DNA of 64,000 nt from Cryptomeria japonica (GCF_030272615.1 NC_081409.1:25493406-25557405); one strand, 5' to 3'; counted from the first letter of the stretch, positions 31,806 to 44,750 are shown. Numbers and translations are program-made. Notes: generated by a model not told the origin, from the sequence alone.

Positions 31806-31907
31806 CTTCAATTCAAGCTGAGAAGAATCTGGAAGTATCACAGGCCGGAATGAAAGTGAATGAGGACATATTGGAGTGAATAGCATGCATGGAACATTTG
31901 GGTGTAC
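31806..31907 (-). CDS. NADK2: NADK2 exon 7
   Basis: 34 codons, [20 protein letters not shown] then [14 protein letters not shown]. Borders TTTTTTCAG|GTACAC and GAAG|GTAAG. It is separated from exon 6 by 5.9 kb of transposon-rich intron. Confidence 0.93.
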
Positions 31908-34900
31908 CTGAAAAAAGGAAAACATCATATGTCTGCAAAAAAATAAGCAAATAAGTAAAAAAAATGAAGATAGTGATGTGTGAACATCTTTGTTATAATT
32001 TGTGCCTTATCAAATATACTAGATGCATTCCATACCCTTTGATTTTTTTACCCTTGATGGATTGCAATGCAGTGTATGAGGAAAAAGAAGCATTGCTTTT
32101 CAGTTTTCTGTGCAGATCAGAATTATATGGTCAACACAAATATAAGAAAGATGGGCAAAGAGAATATCTAGAAGGTGTATCGGATGAGAGTTAAACTTGG
32201 ATGTGATACTTTCAGAATAGCTACTACCTAAACTAAGGTATTTTAAGTGAAGTATGGGACTTGAGGCTGGAGACATAGTGATGCATGAGCAAGGTTCAAG
32301 TTTTAGGAAGTATATCAAAAGTTAAGGACAAAATAGTGTAAGCAATGTCAAAGATGGCCATGCATGTCAAGATACTGTTGTAGAGCAGAAATGGAACAAG
32401 ATAATGAACGTGTTTCCTTAACATCTCCAAGAAATACTGTTATCCTGTCTGCACTTCATTAGTGTACGGATTAGGGTAGTTTTACGTAGAAAATGATAGC
32501 ATTAAAATCTGGTGCATATGAATATTACTCTGATACCATGTAAATTTTATTGATTAAATTGATGATAACAAAAGAAGATGAAAGACTCCTTGAATAGAGA
32601 ATACAAGGCAATCTTTCCAGAACAGAAACAATCAAGAATAGAAACATGAAAGACAAAAAGGAAACTAAACAACTAACTAAGATGACCATTAAGGGATTTT
32701 GATACCCTCCCTCAATGGTCATCTTAATTAGATGTTTAGTTTCCTTTCTGTCTTTCGTGTTTCTATTCTCTATCGTTTCCGTTATGGAAAAATCACATTG
32801 TATTCTCTATTTAAGGAGCCTTTTGTCTCCTTTTGTTATCATCAATTTAATCAATAATATTTACATCATAGCAATATGAATACATCACAGATCCACTGCT
32901 TCCAGTATTATATCTGCTCAAAGCCTCAAACAGAATCACAAAGATAAGATTTCATGCAGGCCTAACTATATGGCTAAATCAAAAGCTCAGTATATAATGT
33001 CAAAATTCTAATCTAGTCATGAGACATGCTTCTTATTTAGAAATCAGGTGTCACAAATGATGTTGAAATGCATAGTAGTTAAAATGCTTGTAGATCATTA
33101 GTGAGTAACCTCATTGACTGTTTCAGTTTGTAAATTGGTTTATCAATGCATAGTGGTCTGCTAACACCCTGTTGAGTGCGAGATATATGAATTTACTCCA
33201 ATGGTATCAGAGTGTTATTGTTTTTCAATTTTCTGTTCATTTAGCCTGTAAAACTTGAAAATCTGATTAATAAATGAGGTTAAGGGGTTAGGATTATAAC
33301 CAGCTGGAAAATAAATTTGGTGGGAACATCACAGTTACCCCTACTGCCAAGTGCAATATTGTTAGACTTGTTCTTGTTCATACTACTCAGAATGGTTGGA
33401 AGGTGTATCTGATGGATGTTAAGAATCCCCTCTGGAATGGGTATATGCAGAAGGGTTTATGCAAAATGGTAGAAGTCTTTCATAGACTCAAGTAGACACT
33501 TAGGGCTGGCGTGTCAAGATGGATAGTAATTTTCATCAGATTGGATTTCAATGCAGTGATTCAGATGATACTTTGTATATCCAATTTTAAGATAGTCACA
33601 TTGTTATCCTCACCCACACTGACAATGATGACCCAACAGATTGCTCTATGAAGAAGGGATTCAAGATGGGATTTGACATGACTGATTTTAGTCTTCTTCA
33701 CTACTACTTGGGAATTGAAGTATACCCGTGTCCACACAATATATTCATTTCCCAAAACTAAGTATAGCTCAACCATACTGGACAAGTTCAGCATGACAGA
33801 TGTTAATCCTGCCATAACTCCCATGAAAAACAACTTGAATTTGTTTAAAGATGATGGTGGTGTTTTGTTGATTGCACCATGTAAGACAGTTATTTGGGAG
33901 TTTGATATACTTATTGATTACTCAACCCGATATATGCTTTGTAGTTGGAGATCTATCTTATTTACGCATGAACCCCACAACACTCATTGGCATATAGCCA
34001 AACATATATATTATTACCTTAAGTCAAGAAAAAATTATGGCCTTGAGTATTGTTGGATTTTCTGATGCAAATTTGGTTTTGTGTTTATGACAAAGTGTCC
34101 ACTTTAGGTTACACTAAGTAAATGGGCTCAACTATTATCGTTTGGTGTAGTAAGGAACATGACACAGTGTAATGTCCGCAACCAGACACCCTTAGGAAAT
34201 GAATGAATCTCAAAAAATGTGTGAGCTAATATGATAAACAAATACTGATAACCAATTATAGAGGCCCAAAAAGATGACTGAAACAAATGCTGTTTGGCAA
34301 CATATATCACTTGTCAAACAAATTTGCAATCACAAACAGCAAACACAAACCCTCATAAGCTTATTTGGACCCTTGATAAACTCCCAGATGCCAAATTAAT
34401 GGATTCTAACTACAGATTTAAATTACTATGATAATCTTTCTAATTTCATCTGATTCTGATTGATAAAAACTATGTTAATATTATCACAATCCTAATTCCA
34501 GCCTTTCCTTATCACAGAAATCAAAAAATTAAATATCATGAGTGAACTGAAAATCAGATTTTATCCAAATCACCAACAATATTCCAAACGCCAGATATTA
34601 TTCAGGATAGTGCCAAACAATATTCTCCAACTCGTGGCTGACCCCACCTCAAGGATGCAACCAATACCTAAAGGGAAGCAATGAAGCTTAGTTTATGATA
34701 TGGCAACCTCCAACTCATAACACTGTGATCTACATCCAAAGCTGCACTCCATATCAAAGATGATACACTTCAATCTAGTGGTATTTGCTGAGATGCTTGT
34801 ACAATAGGAATAGGATCCACATTAAGTCAGTAAATAACCAAAGTTGAGCAAATATTTGTATAAACACACTCAGAAAATATAATTTAAAGGCAGCGCAACA

Positions 34901-37900
34901 ATACAGATCTAAAAAAACCCTAATCACAATTTCTGGAAATACAATCAGCTTATATAAATCCTCAAGATCTTCTGTAAATCTGGAAACCTTCAATATGTTT
35001 GAATATCCAAGATCTTCAAACAATTTGCCTGCAAATATAGACCAGTCAATCACCAACAACGAACTCAAATATGATTCCTTGAGTCAAACCACCTCAATGG
35101 AAATGAGGGTTTTCATCCTCAATTCAATTATGAAAAAACAAGAGGGTTTTCATCCTCTTGTTCATCAATACCAAGATGATCCATCCTTGTGTGCTTCAAA
35201 ATGCCAAAATGGAATGAACAAGACAGATGATTTTGAATGGATAGATGATACCTTGATGCGAGCATTGACTTTCCTTCTACAAGCGCTTTGCATCAGGCTC
35301 TCTCTTGTTGAGTTTTATTTGTCTTTTTCCCTCTAAGTATTTAAAAATACTTTTATATAACACTTGAATGCCCCTTTTTGAATTACGTTTTGAATAAAGT
35401 GTAAAAAGCACTTTTAAAATATTATGTAGTACCCATAATAATATTTAAGTTGCCCCTTTGAAAATAAATGGATAGGATCCACTTAAAATATAATTATGTC
35501 ACTCCCCTTGCTCTACCCTTTAGCCTACATGAAAAGAGGATAGGCTAGAGGTCTTCTCCAAGGATCTAACCTTGAAAAGGAGACATGACACACATTGGCT
35601 AATTCTTCCAGAGTCGAAATATATTGCATTATCAGATGTTTCTTTTGAGATTGTTTATTTGAGGCATATCCTTGATGACCTTTTATGTTCACAAATTCCT
35701 GGTACTCCTCTGTGTATCGTGGTCAGAGTACCATTAAGATGAAAAAGTGACAAGTTTCTCATGCTCACATTTAACATGTTGATGTGAAGTATCACTATTT
35801 GCAGATTTTAGTTTCAAATAAGACACTGAACCCTTTGAATTTTCCTAATGTGGATCAAACAACTGATATGTTCACTATGCCTCTTGACCAAATCAAAGTT
35901 TAGAAAATTTGGAAATAGCTTAGTGTTTATCCCAAAAATCTTTATCTGATCACTGGGGGATTGTATTGGAATGTTTTTATTTTTTCACTTGATCAGATGT
36001 TGCCTTTGGATCGCGGGGGTATATGTTATATGATCCATTTTTGTAACTTCGTTTCTATTTTTTCTTAATAACTGGTCATCAGCATGTTGTGTTAGTTTGG
36101 AAGTTAAGGCAGTTTTGTCTTCCTCTATATTTATAAAGGCAGCAAGATTTATTCACTGAAATTAAAAGAATAATTTCTTGGGGTGTTTCTCAAGTTCTTC
36201 CCCGAAAATTCCGATGTTGATGTGGATTCTCCCATTATTAATCCTTGTTCTTTCAACAATAACTGAAAGCTTAGCGGTCCAATGATACTACCAACAATTG
36301 GTGCTGCCTAAGATCAGAGAGATGATCACTTGATTTTCAGTGGGTCATACTCCAAACAGAGAAAATGTACAATGGAAAAGATCAAAAGTCATATTGGACA
36401 ATCTAGACCAACCTGGACAAACCAAAAGATATTAACTGACAAAAAATTCCAAAGAAGATAAATCTAATAATTTATTGAAATTCCATTCAAAGGCTTTGCG
36501 GATAATCAAAAGAATTAGGCTATGCATGTTACAATAGCAAACAAGGAAGAGGACAATATCCTTAGATGCTAGTTTCTTTCTAACGTTATTTTAAATTTTG
36601 CAAATAGTCATAAATCCATTTTAGCTATAGAACTAAACGGGTGACCTCAATTACCTTCATATATAAATTAATCTAAAATGCAATAACAACTGAATTTTAT
36701 AGGATGTTTGAAGTTAAGAATATAACAACTTTCAATAGATTAAAAATGTGGACACACCATAGCACCATAATCTAAGTATATGTGTATGTGTGGGTATGTG
36801 ACGGATCAATCGATCACTACCCAAAACAATATACAACCCAACCCAACTTCATACAATTTAAATCACATTCCACTTATCCAAAACCAACAACCTAACGTGA
36901 CACCTCCCATCTCACAAACAAACACAACAAACCACATTCAACAAACAAACACAAACCTCACTCAAGCAACAAACAGAACACTTTAACTCAATAATAGGAC
37001 CTCTAAGTTTAGATTTCTTTTCTAGTTATTTGCTTTGAGTTGTTTGCTTTCACTAGTTTAATTGTTCTTCGATTCTTAGCATTAGGAATAGTAGATTTTG
37101 AGTTAAACTTCAATCATTAACTAAAAAGTGCAGGAAGGCATCCCATAAGCTCACAATTTTAATTGTATGCGGAAGCAGAGGGATACCTTAGGAATATTCC
37201 TTCCATTTATGAAAATTCAAGAAGATATCCTTGAGACGACAAGAGATTTAACATCCTCTAAGGAATCATAATCACCAAAAGCATCCACAACAGCTGAAGA
37301 CAAACTTTATACAATGGCTGATGAGGAAATAGAAAACTCAAAACAATATAGAGAACCCTACAGAACCAATATATATATATATGCTGCCTCCAACATGTGT
37401 GTGTACGCAAGCACATATGAACATTTAAATTAGACAACAATTCATTTTCTTTATTTTCAGATTGCTTTTTCTATATTTAAAGGAAGGGCGGCATACAAAT
37501 AATCCCTCATGAACTCCAAAATGTCCTCAAATGCCACATGGCCATTTCATATTCTGTATGCTCCCACGACAATAAAAAAGGGTTTTAATCTAGAAAATTT
37601 GTACAGATAAGAAACAAGGTGAAGAGACAAATCTAGTAACATGGATCCACACACATGCATTCAGCTTTCTGAGATGAAATTTTACTTTGCTTTTAAGAAG
37701 GCAATTCTTATTTAGTCTCTATGAAGTGGAATACACATCCAGTCATGCAATGTAAGCATATATTTAACTCTTAAAACTACAATTGTATCACTAGTGTATA
37801 ACTTTCATACCATGGAACCCCCAGCTGATGTAGAATAGGCTGTACTTCCAGTAGGGGTGGCCACTATAACACCATCAGCTTGAACCTAGCATTAAAGGAA

Positions 37901-40900
37901 ATTAAGAAGTCAATGGACCCCAAAACATACCTCAATTACCAAAAAAACAAGAAAATCACTATCACTCCACTTGTAGTAACTAAATGATAGTAATCCAAAA
38001 ACATAAGTAGAGAGGGCAACATAAAATCTTACTTTAGTTATAAGACGATTGTGTTCATAACATTCAATCTTGCATAAATAAGGGTTGGAACCACGATCAA
38101 CCACAATTTCATTAAGAACATCAAACACTTTCCCTTGCATAGCCTTCCCATGGCGGAATATCTCACAACGTAATCGCATTCTTAGTGTAATATAAACACC
38201 ATCTGTTGTATTATTTCCATGGATGACAGCCTTCAAATCTGTCTTGAAATCTTTAAACTGTTGAATTTAAAAATTGAAAATCAATAGCATAACAATCATA
38301 ATGATGAAAGAGGAAATACTCCAAAACATAAGGCATATTTTAAGTTGTATTGAATTTACTCAGGTTCGATGATTACAGGATGTGCTGTGAGAAATCCAAG
38401 AGAACCAAGGTTGAAAGAAACTATAGGAGGTACTGCATGACGAAACAAATTTGATGCATGCAGTATCACACCATCACCACCCAAACACGCCACAAAATCA
38501 ACTCTTTCGTGGAGATTACTGCACTTAAAGACAAGTTTCAAAGAATAGATAAATAATTGAAGGCCGCCATTTTTCCAGTTTCCACACATATACTATTGTT
38601 GGGTAATGATGTCCAAAAGAGTCAATCATATAAGCTTCATTTTACTGAAGTCAAAATTATACCCAATATCTTGATTATAAAAAGTCTGAATAAATCCAAA
38701 TCCAGGGACTCTTGCAAAGATGTCATGCAGCTCAGGTTCCACAACAACATTCATTCTTTCTTGATGATACAAGAATGAAGCTACCTACATCATACATGTA
38801 CATAAAGATAACAGTTAAACAAGTAAATGCCTGAATTAAGACAATTGTGAATTCTTTACATAAATTTTGGAAAAATAGAAGCACACTTAAGCGAGAAAAG
38901 TGTAAGTTGATCAGTTTTTCATCATATGACAAATCACATTAGGAATTGGAAATCATTGGGTTATAAGTGTTGAAAAATAATTAATTGAAGTAAATATTTA
39001 GAGAGAACAAAGTAAAAAGAGAGCAGTGTAGAACTTGGAATTAATGAGACATAGGTCAATGGCATTAGGCTAATTACAGAATGATGACGATTCAAGGTCA
39101 TAACTGAAAGATTAATGATTCAAAGACAGCTTAAGAAACAATGCTGCCTACCATTCCATAAATGTTGAAATCATATAGGATTTTAATCAGTAAAATAAGT
39201 CCAGCGACTGCAACCAATTGACAAAAGGGCATGTTTCTCAATAGATTACATAAATTCTTACTATTTTTGTGTTATAAAATCTGATTAAAAATTAAACAGT
39301 TATTATCAATAGCATGCTCAAAATGGCTAAACATAATTGACAAAGAAATGGAACAGGCAACACCTTGTAAGATACAATCCACAACAATTAGCTAGCCACA
39401 GTTAGGAAATGTGCAGAGCAACCAAGGCAACAGATTAATGTTTTTCAAATAGAACATAATTTTGAAATGCATATCTAAATTGTAATCTCTTATCTTCACT
39501 AAAAGAAAGTCAAGCATAAAAGACTTCAAATGAAGAACAATGAAAGATATTAAGAACGCTCATTTGCACTAGACTACTAATTTGAATTACATCACTGGTA
39601 CATGCAGCTAAATAATTCTAAGATCAACGTGCACAGTGAAAAAACTGGAAAGAAAAACCGTTTAGTTGGCTTGAAGCTAAGCAAGCCCTGCAGGCAATTT
39701 TAACAATCATCGGAAGACTAAGATTTTATTTAAATTAAACATGTAGAAACGAAACAAATAGTTGTGTCTAATAGACATGTACTACAAGCCATATCCTTCT
39801 GTTGTGCAGCATTTCTATGCTTTTGGCTGTGAAAAAATAACTATTACTAAATATGACTTGAAAAGGTGTAAATGGTGTTGTTATGGAGGCACTCTGTTTC
39901 CATTAAGAACTAGATGTTAGACATATTTTATTTGATATTTGAACAAATTTTAATGACGTGTCAACTATATTTCCCGATGTTGGTATTTCTTTTGATGCTT
40001 TACTAATGTGAGTCAGAGCATGCTACACAACTTTATTTTCACTGACAATATGGGTCTACGGGTTGTAAATAACTCGCTCTAATCTACAAATCATTTTTTT
40101 ACGAAAATGTAAATGGAAAGTGGGGTATTAAAGAATGGCCCAAATAGGAAAGCACGCGCATGAATAATCTAACTGTATAAGAGTAGAATACATAAAAGTG
40201 GAAGGAACAACCACCTGATAGAAATTTTCAAATTACAATAACCATGTTCGGGAATAAAAGGGAAAAATAAGTAATGCTGATGTGGGAAAGTGATTAATTT
40301 ACACAATCCTTCAAAAAAAAATTGTCAATGTCAAATATCCAGGCAGTTTCCTTTTCACATTAAAGTCATGCAAAAAACATATAAATACTGTTAATTTAAT
40401 ACATTATCACATGCTATATTTCCCTCAATAACAGTCACAAAAGAGAGAAGCAAGCAATTTTTTGAAAAGATTTTTTTATTAGGGACAAAGTAATGCAGAA
40501 AATAACACACAAGATGAAAAACTTTCAAAATGCTAAACATCCACCTAAAATCAGTTTTGAAGATGCAGGTTAGAAATCACAAAAGAAAAGCACCTGTTTT
40601 GCTTCTTCCATGAGTTCTTGCCCTAGTTTTTTTAAAAGTAAGACAGTTTTGGGTGGTGTCTTCCACATCAACATTTGCTGTTGGGTGCTAGGATGTGTAA
40701 ATGCTAATGATGATTCTTTTACTTTTTCCCTTGCACAGGAAAATCCATCTGTGCGGACCAGATACATCTCCGCTTTTTTCCTTGATTGCACTCTCACTAC
40801 ACCAGTTGCAGAAGCACACATGTTCCCACTAACAGGTTCCAAATCATCATTATCCTCAGGAGGTGAATCTGAAGACAGTCTAACAAGGCTTTTATTCTGT

Positions 40901-43900
40901 TCTAAAAATGATCTATCACCTCCAATGCTACCATTGTCTGATTTGTTGGCATTTATGCCTTGAGTACCACTGGTACCTTTATCTATAGAAATCAAGTTAT
41001 TGTCATCGTAGGTGTGTTCTTCCATAGATCTAACACCCGGAGATGGAGAACTGTGATCTATACAGGATGAAGCTGCATTTGAGATTTCTAGTTTTGCTAA
41101 ACCCCAGCGTCCAGCAGCACCTGCAATCCCATTATTTTGATTTTCTACATCCACCTTAATATCAGAATTGATTGATTCAGAAGAAATCTTAAATCTTTTT
41201 CTTCCTGACTCAAAAAATGCCTTTGGGGACTTTTTCCTATTCTTGAAAAACTCAGACATCTCTCTCTTCAAAAGGAAATTACACTGTGGTATCTGAGCTT
41301 TAAATGGATCACATCCCAAATATAATTTCTGTTGGTTCAGAACATTCTGTTCTTCATCCTTTCCTTGCTTCAACTTTTGTTTATTATTCAAATCAAAAGA
41401 ATGACTCATCATTTGCATACCGTCTTGCCCCATGCTGTTATCAAAACATAGAGAAGATTCAGGTTGAACAGTTTCATGTAAAGTGCTATTTTTGTCTTCA
41501 ACTTTAAAAACTGAACCATTTTCCGATGTCAAAGAATTCAGACCATGTTTTAGTTTCGGATCTTGGGGATCCAGAGATCTTATCCAATCTTTACAGTCAA
41601 AGTCCTTGTCCACATGGTTCAATAACAATGGTGGCAGCATTCCATCAACTTTGGACAAGCTTGTTGAGCCAAAGTGTGAACTACTGATCAGTTCCCGCCA
41701 TCTTGAGACCATGGCCGATGTTCTCCAAACTCCTTCCTGGCTGTGCAGATAAAGAGGTTCGTTCTTATTATTCAGAACTAAAGCTGCAAACTGCTCAACT
41801 TGCTCTCTTGTTGGTGCAGTTCCAACCTCAACAGGAAAATGCACAAGCTGGACCTTTCCAGAAGAAACTGCCATCTTAATGGCAGCTTGGTACTGCTTAT
41901 CCTCAACACTTTCAGCTCTTAGATCAACAATGACTTTATATCCTTTATCTAATAACCATTTTAAGCCCTCCTCTGTGACCTGGCCACCTCTCCAGAATGC
42001 CACCTCTTCAGTGTCACGTGCTCTTCCAGTTCTTCCAGGATATAAATTTACAGCAGACCAATTTGGTAACACCGTGTGACAGGGAGCTCCTTCGCTGCGA
42101 GGATAACCTGCATCATAGCATACATTCTTCAATCTCTGCAGTCTCCTCCAAACGTCACTATTTTGCTGATCAGTTGAAAGAAAATAGCATTCAAGGGCAG
42201 TCTGCAACTTTGCACAACACTGTTTCATCTCAGCTCTGAAAATAGCAAGTGGTGGAAGTTTGTCATCATCCATGTTCTTATCTGTAACGTGAAAAGAACT
42301 CATACTGGAGTGTCTTCCAGCTAGAATATCTTGCCTCCCTCTATGAAGCAAAGTACCCATGCAAGCTAGCCCTGATACAACTTTCTCCTCTAATATTGGT
42401 ACATCACTAGTTATAAGATCATCTGAACCTGATAAATATGTAATACTGCATTCTCCAGTATCTGGATTGCATAGAACATTCATTATTGCAGAGCGCAGTT
42501 GCTCAGCCACTCTAAAGATGCGACAAAACCCTTCAACTTCTGCAAGATCTCCCGGAAGCGGTCCAATCCGAAAATTTTGAGATTCATACTGTACCTGAAA
42601 AATATTTTGTTAACAGATACAATGTTTGTTATTTCAGAAAAAATATCATAATGCTTGCATACTTGACATCTACGTCCAAATTAATTAAACATGCTTCCTC
42701 TCTACAGAAAGCTACCAATGAATTGTTTGGAAAATTGAAGCAGATTAAAAGAATAGGCATCAACTGAAATTTATGATTTGTTCTGATAGGCACAGCTAAA
42801 TTGCTTAAAAGGGGGATTGCGAGAGGATTTTAATTGTGGTTCCTTTATCTTTCATTATTTTCTATTTCTTTTTTTCCAAGGGGCTCTGAGAGTCCATCAA
42901 TGAGTCTGAAGGGACCAAAGGATCTAAAAGGCAAAGATAAGCCTGATGGGAGCAAGAAGAGACCTAAATGGCCGTCATATAGTCACCACTACCAGGATAA
43001 GTGGTTATGGAAATGGCCTGTGCAGATGAGGTTAGTTATGGAAAAGAAAGACACCATTTTCAGAATCAAGGCACATGTGTATGGGATGTCTGATATCTTC
43101 CAAATCTATGCTGTCCAAACATTGCATTTTTTCAATATTGTTCTACATTGTTTTTTAAATCCTTCTGACATGTACTGTATGCTTTCCAAGGAATAACTCA
43201 GGTGAAATTTTCTTTTATATTTTAGAACTTGAATATTTGAATTACTCTTCTTCCTTTTCCTTTTCGCTTGTTTCTTGCAACAGATGTCCATTGTGGTAAG
43301 GGCTCATCCAGTTGGGAGACAGATATTTAGGTCTTTCTGTCTTCATGATGCACTGTCTCCAAAAATATCTCCAGGTTTCAGTGGGTTATAACATATGGGT
43401 AAGAGAACAATTAACTGAAACCTATCAACACGTATTAAACCCAAGTTTATATGGGTGAACGCTGGTAAACAGTGAATCCAAAAATCTTACTCTTACTAAA
43501 ATTTTCCAATGTAAAGGAATAGTATCGGAAATACAACAAAACGTTTGTAAATAACGAAAACTTGACTTTAAAATAGAGAGGACCGCATAATGATCTCCAG
43601 ACTTTGAAAACGCATATGAAAGTACGCAGAATAAAATAGAGCTCGAGTTGGCTCCAAAGTAGAAAAGGCTCAAGGGAAGGTTGTGATATCAGGGAAAATT
43701 TCAAATACCCAAAACACATCCACAGTGTACAAATTCACAGAGCTGAAAAAATTCTGAGAAAAAAACAGTCACTTAAAACTTTAAGCTTCCACAGTGCATA
43801 ACATAGACTCTTTTCTTTGCCATACACAGAAAGTAGTCTTTTTTTAAAATAAAAACACAAAATTAATTTCGCACTATTGATTCAAAATGTAATGCCCACA

Positions 43901-44657
43901 AGAAGACTGATACCCAAAAGCAATTCTCCATTTAACATAGAATTTTATTTTTTTAAATCTAGGAATGAGGTGATTTGCACCCAGCGTAGTTCAAATGTCA
44001 CAACTGAATGATTACACACTAATGAATCGGAAAAAATTGATACCCGCAAGCGATTCCCCACCCGCCACAGTAAATACCATTAAATTGGCAATGAAATGAG
44101 TTGTACCCATTTCGATTCAAACGTAGCAATTCAACGCAGATTCCACGCTAGTGCGTTAAAAAAACGGATAACCACAAGTAATTCTTCATCCAACATACGG
44201 TTCTAAAAAATTTAGAAACGAAAACTTTTGTGCCCACCTCAATCAATGCAAATTACACATTACTGGATGAAAAACATGATACCCAACCGCACACAATTCA
44301 AAATAACCTGGGAATGAAGCGATTGGCGCCTACCTCAGAGAGAAGATTTTCTTGCTTCCAATCTAATTCTGCTACAACCCCTCTTTGTCCATGAGGCCTA
44401 ATTCTTAGCCTTGAACAGCTCCAATACTGTATATTCCTCGAACTGCGTATACCCAAATGTATGTTCAGTTTTGAGCTTGTTGTTAGGTTTATATGAGCAG
44501 GCCTTGGACATAATCTGTGCTTGGAAGGGGATATAGTCCTCTTGGGCCTCCATAAAAAAGTTAATGAAACAGGTAAAGCTGCCCAGCAATTAGCGCTGAG
44601 CTTTGCTTCTGTTTGGTGAATCGAAGTTGGAGAAGAGGACATGGAAACTGAGATCAT
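31806..44657 (-). CDS. NADK2: Plastid-type NAD kinase, NADK2 class (3' end missing)
   Basis: Phosphorylates NAD to NADP, in plants the chloroplast supply for photosynthetic reduction. Seven exons, read on the minus strand: 44657-44334, 42594-40594, 38784-38663, 38518-38377, 38257-38033, 37885-37811, 31907-31806. Together they make 2,991 bp (997 codons) with GT/AG borders and matching phases. Residues 1-108 look like a plastid transit region (Ser/Thr/Arg rich). About 260-400 form a phosphatase-like domain with [10 protein letters not shown], Ser replacing the catalytic Cys. Then comes a Ser/Asn-rich linker, and the kinase domain starts near [13 protein letters not shown], with [29 protein letters not shown] and [15 protein letters not shown]. 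The family ends with about 65 more residues after [11 protein letters not shown]; that exon is absent from the window. NADK2 of other plants is reported to bind calmodulin; no such site was tested here. Introns hold retroelement debris. Confidence 0.95.
32534..32872. repeat. Inverted pair of Copia LTR fragments in NADK2 intron 6
   Basis: The right half runs from CAATGGTCATCTTAATTAG to CAATAATATTTACAT. The left half, read on the minus strand, is nearly the same (TGGTCATCTTAGTTAGTTG...TTTACATGGTATCAGAG) and continues into a primer-binding site near 32528-32537. Two LTRs of about 165 bp thus sit head to head around a roughly 20-bp centre, forming a long potential hairpin. Confidence 0.75.
33195..34167 (+). 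pseudogene. Old Copia element III, PBS and RT remnant
   Basis: A primer-binding site-like ATGGTATCAGAGTG near 33201 is followed by decayed Copia reverse transcriptase: [16 protein letters not shown], then in another frame [20 protein letters not shown] and [15 protein letters not shown]. Many stops and shifts. It is interrupted at 34167 by LTR F and resumes at 35591. Confidence 0.7.
34168..35590 (-). mobile_element. Solo LTR F in Copia III
   Basis: Left end TGTAATGTCCGC at 34168 and right end GGAGACATGACA at 35590 are inverted relatives, of the same end type as LTR E. The flanks CACAG (34163-34167) and CACAT (35591-35595) form an almost perfect target duplication. A TTATATAAAAG TATA box is read on the minus strand near 35355. 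Length 1,423 bp, no gene. It splits the RNase H region of Copia III. Confidence 0.7.
35591..35951 (+). pseudogene. Copia III RNase H remnant and PPT
   Basis: Resumes after LTR F with [19 protein letters not shown], the Copia RNase H acidic block, then decayed sequence to CACTGGGGGAT, a purine-rich tract at about 35942-35951. Confidence 0.6.
35952..36240 (+). mobile_element. Copia III 3' LTR remnant
   Basis: Starts TGTATTGGAATG after the purine tract. It contains a TATATTTATAAAGG TATA box and a leader-like stretch; the end is not defined. Confidence 0.45.
36241..37810 (-). other. Remainder of NADK2 intron 6
   Basis: AT-rich, no exon seen. It includes an Asn/Thr/Gln-rich low-complexity open stretch (36780-36986, plus strand) and a 14-bp AT dinucleotide run at 37369-37382. 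Confidence 0.5.
37811..37885 (-). CDS. NADK2: NADK2 exon 6 (TPTGSTAY motif)
   Basis: 25 codons, [20 protein letters not shown] then AGGSM. It holds the conserved Thr-Gly-Ser-Thr-Ala-Tyr block that contacts the substrate. Phase 0 at both ends. Confidence 0.95.
38033..38257 (-). CDS. NADK2: NADK2 exon 5 (NE motif)
   Basis: 75 codons: [61 protein letters not shown]. Carries the conserved Asn-Glu pair of the substrate site. Confidence 0.95.
38377..38518 (-). CDS. NADK2: NADK2 exon 4 (GGDG motif)
   Basis: 142 bp with [16 protein letters not shown], the NAD kinase nucleotide-binding signature, then VILHASNLF and [13 protein letters not shown]. Borders GTGCAG|T and CCT|GTAATC. Confidence 0.95.
38663..38784 (-). 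CDS. NADK2: NADK2 exon 3
   Basis: 122 bp: [37 protein letters not shown]. It ends in phase 2 at ATTGG|GTATAA and completes a Gly codon with exon 4. Confidence 0.9.
38785..40593 (-). other. NADK2 intron 2
   Basis: 1,809 bp, AT-rich, without recognisable transposon proteins or other genes. Confidence 0.8.
40594..42594 (-). CDS. NADK2: NADK2 exon 2 (phosphatase-like domain and linker)
   Basis: 667 codons, phase 0 at both ends, between TTTTTCAG|GTACAG and AAACAG|GTGCTT. Holds [51 protein letters not shown], the [10 protein letters not shown] loop, a charged low-complexity linker, and the start of the kinase domain ([16 protein letters not shown]). Confidence 0.95.
42595..44333 (-). other. NADK2 intron 1
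   Basis: 1,739 bp. On the opposite strand it contains an open stretch (42834-43196) with a Lys/Pro/Trp-rich peptide ([20 protein letters not shown]) that I do not recognise. The remainder is AT-rich with many TACCCA words at 43900-44290. Confidence 0.7.
44334..44657 (-). CDS. NADK2: NADK2 exon 1 (transit peptide)
   Basis: 108 codons from ATG (starts [15 protein letters not shown]) to GAG|GTAGGCG. A second in-frame ATG five codons on could also serve. Composition is plastid-transit-like. Confidence 0.85.
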
Positions 44658-44742
44658 ATCATCTGTTTAAACTTTGAGTCTAGCACATGAAATGTTACCA
44701 AGCAGGGGAGGGAAAGCATCACAAGATCAAAACGACACAAAA

Positions 44743-44750
44743 ACTTATAT
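44743..44750 (-). promoter_or_regulatory. NADK2: Possible NADK2 TATA box
   Basis: ATATAAGT on the minus strand about 90 bp upstream of the exon 1 ATG. The match is weak, and no other core promoter element is clear. Confidence 0.25.

Noticed and set aside
36780-36986. Asn/Thr/Gln-rich open frame in NADK2 intron 6
   Set aside because: Low-complexity sequence inside an intron, opposite strand, no domain.
40610-42580. Plus-strand frames opposite NADK2 exon 2
   Set aside because: Shadow frames of a real minus-strand exon with clear protein homology.
42834-43350. Extra NADK2 coding exon
   Set aside because: Wrong strand for NADK2, and exons 1 and 2 already join in frame.
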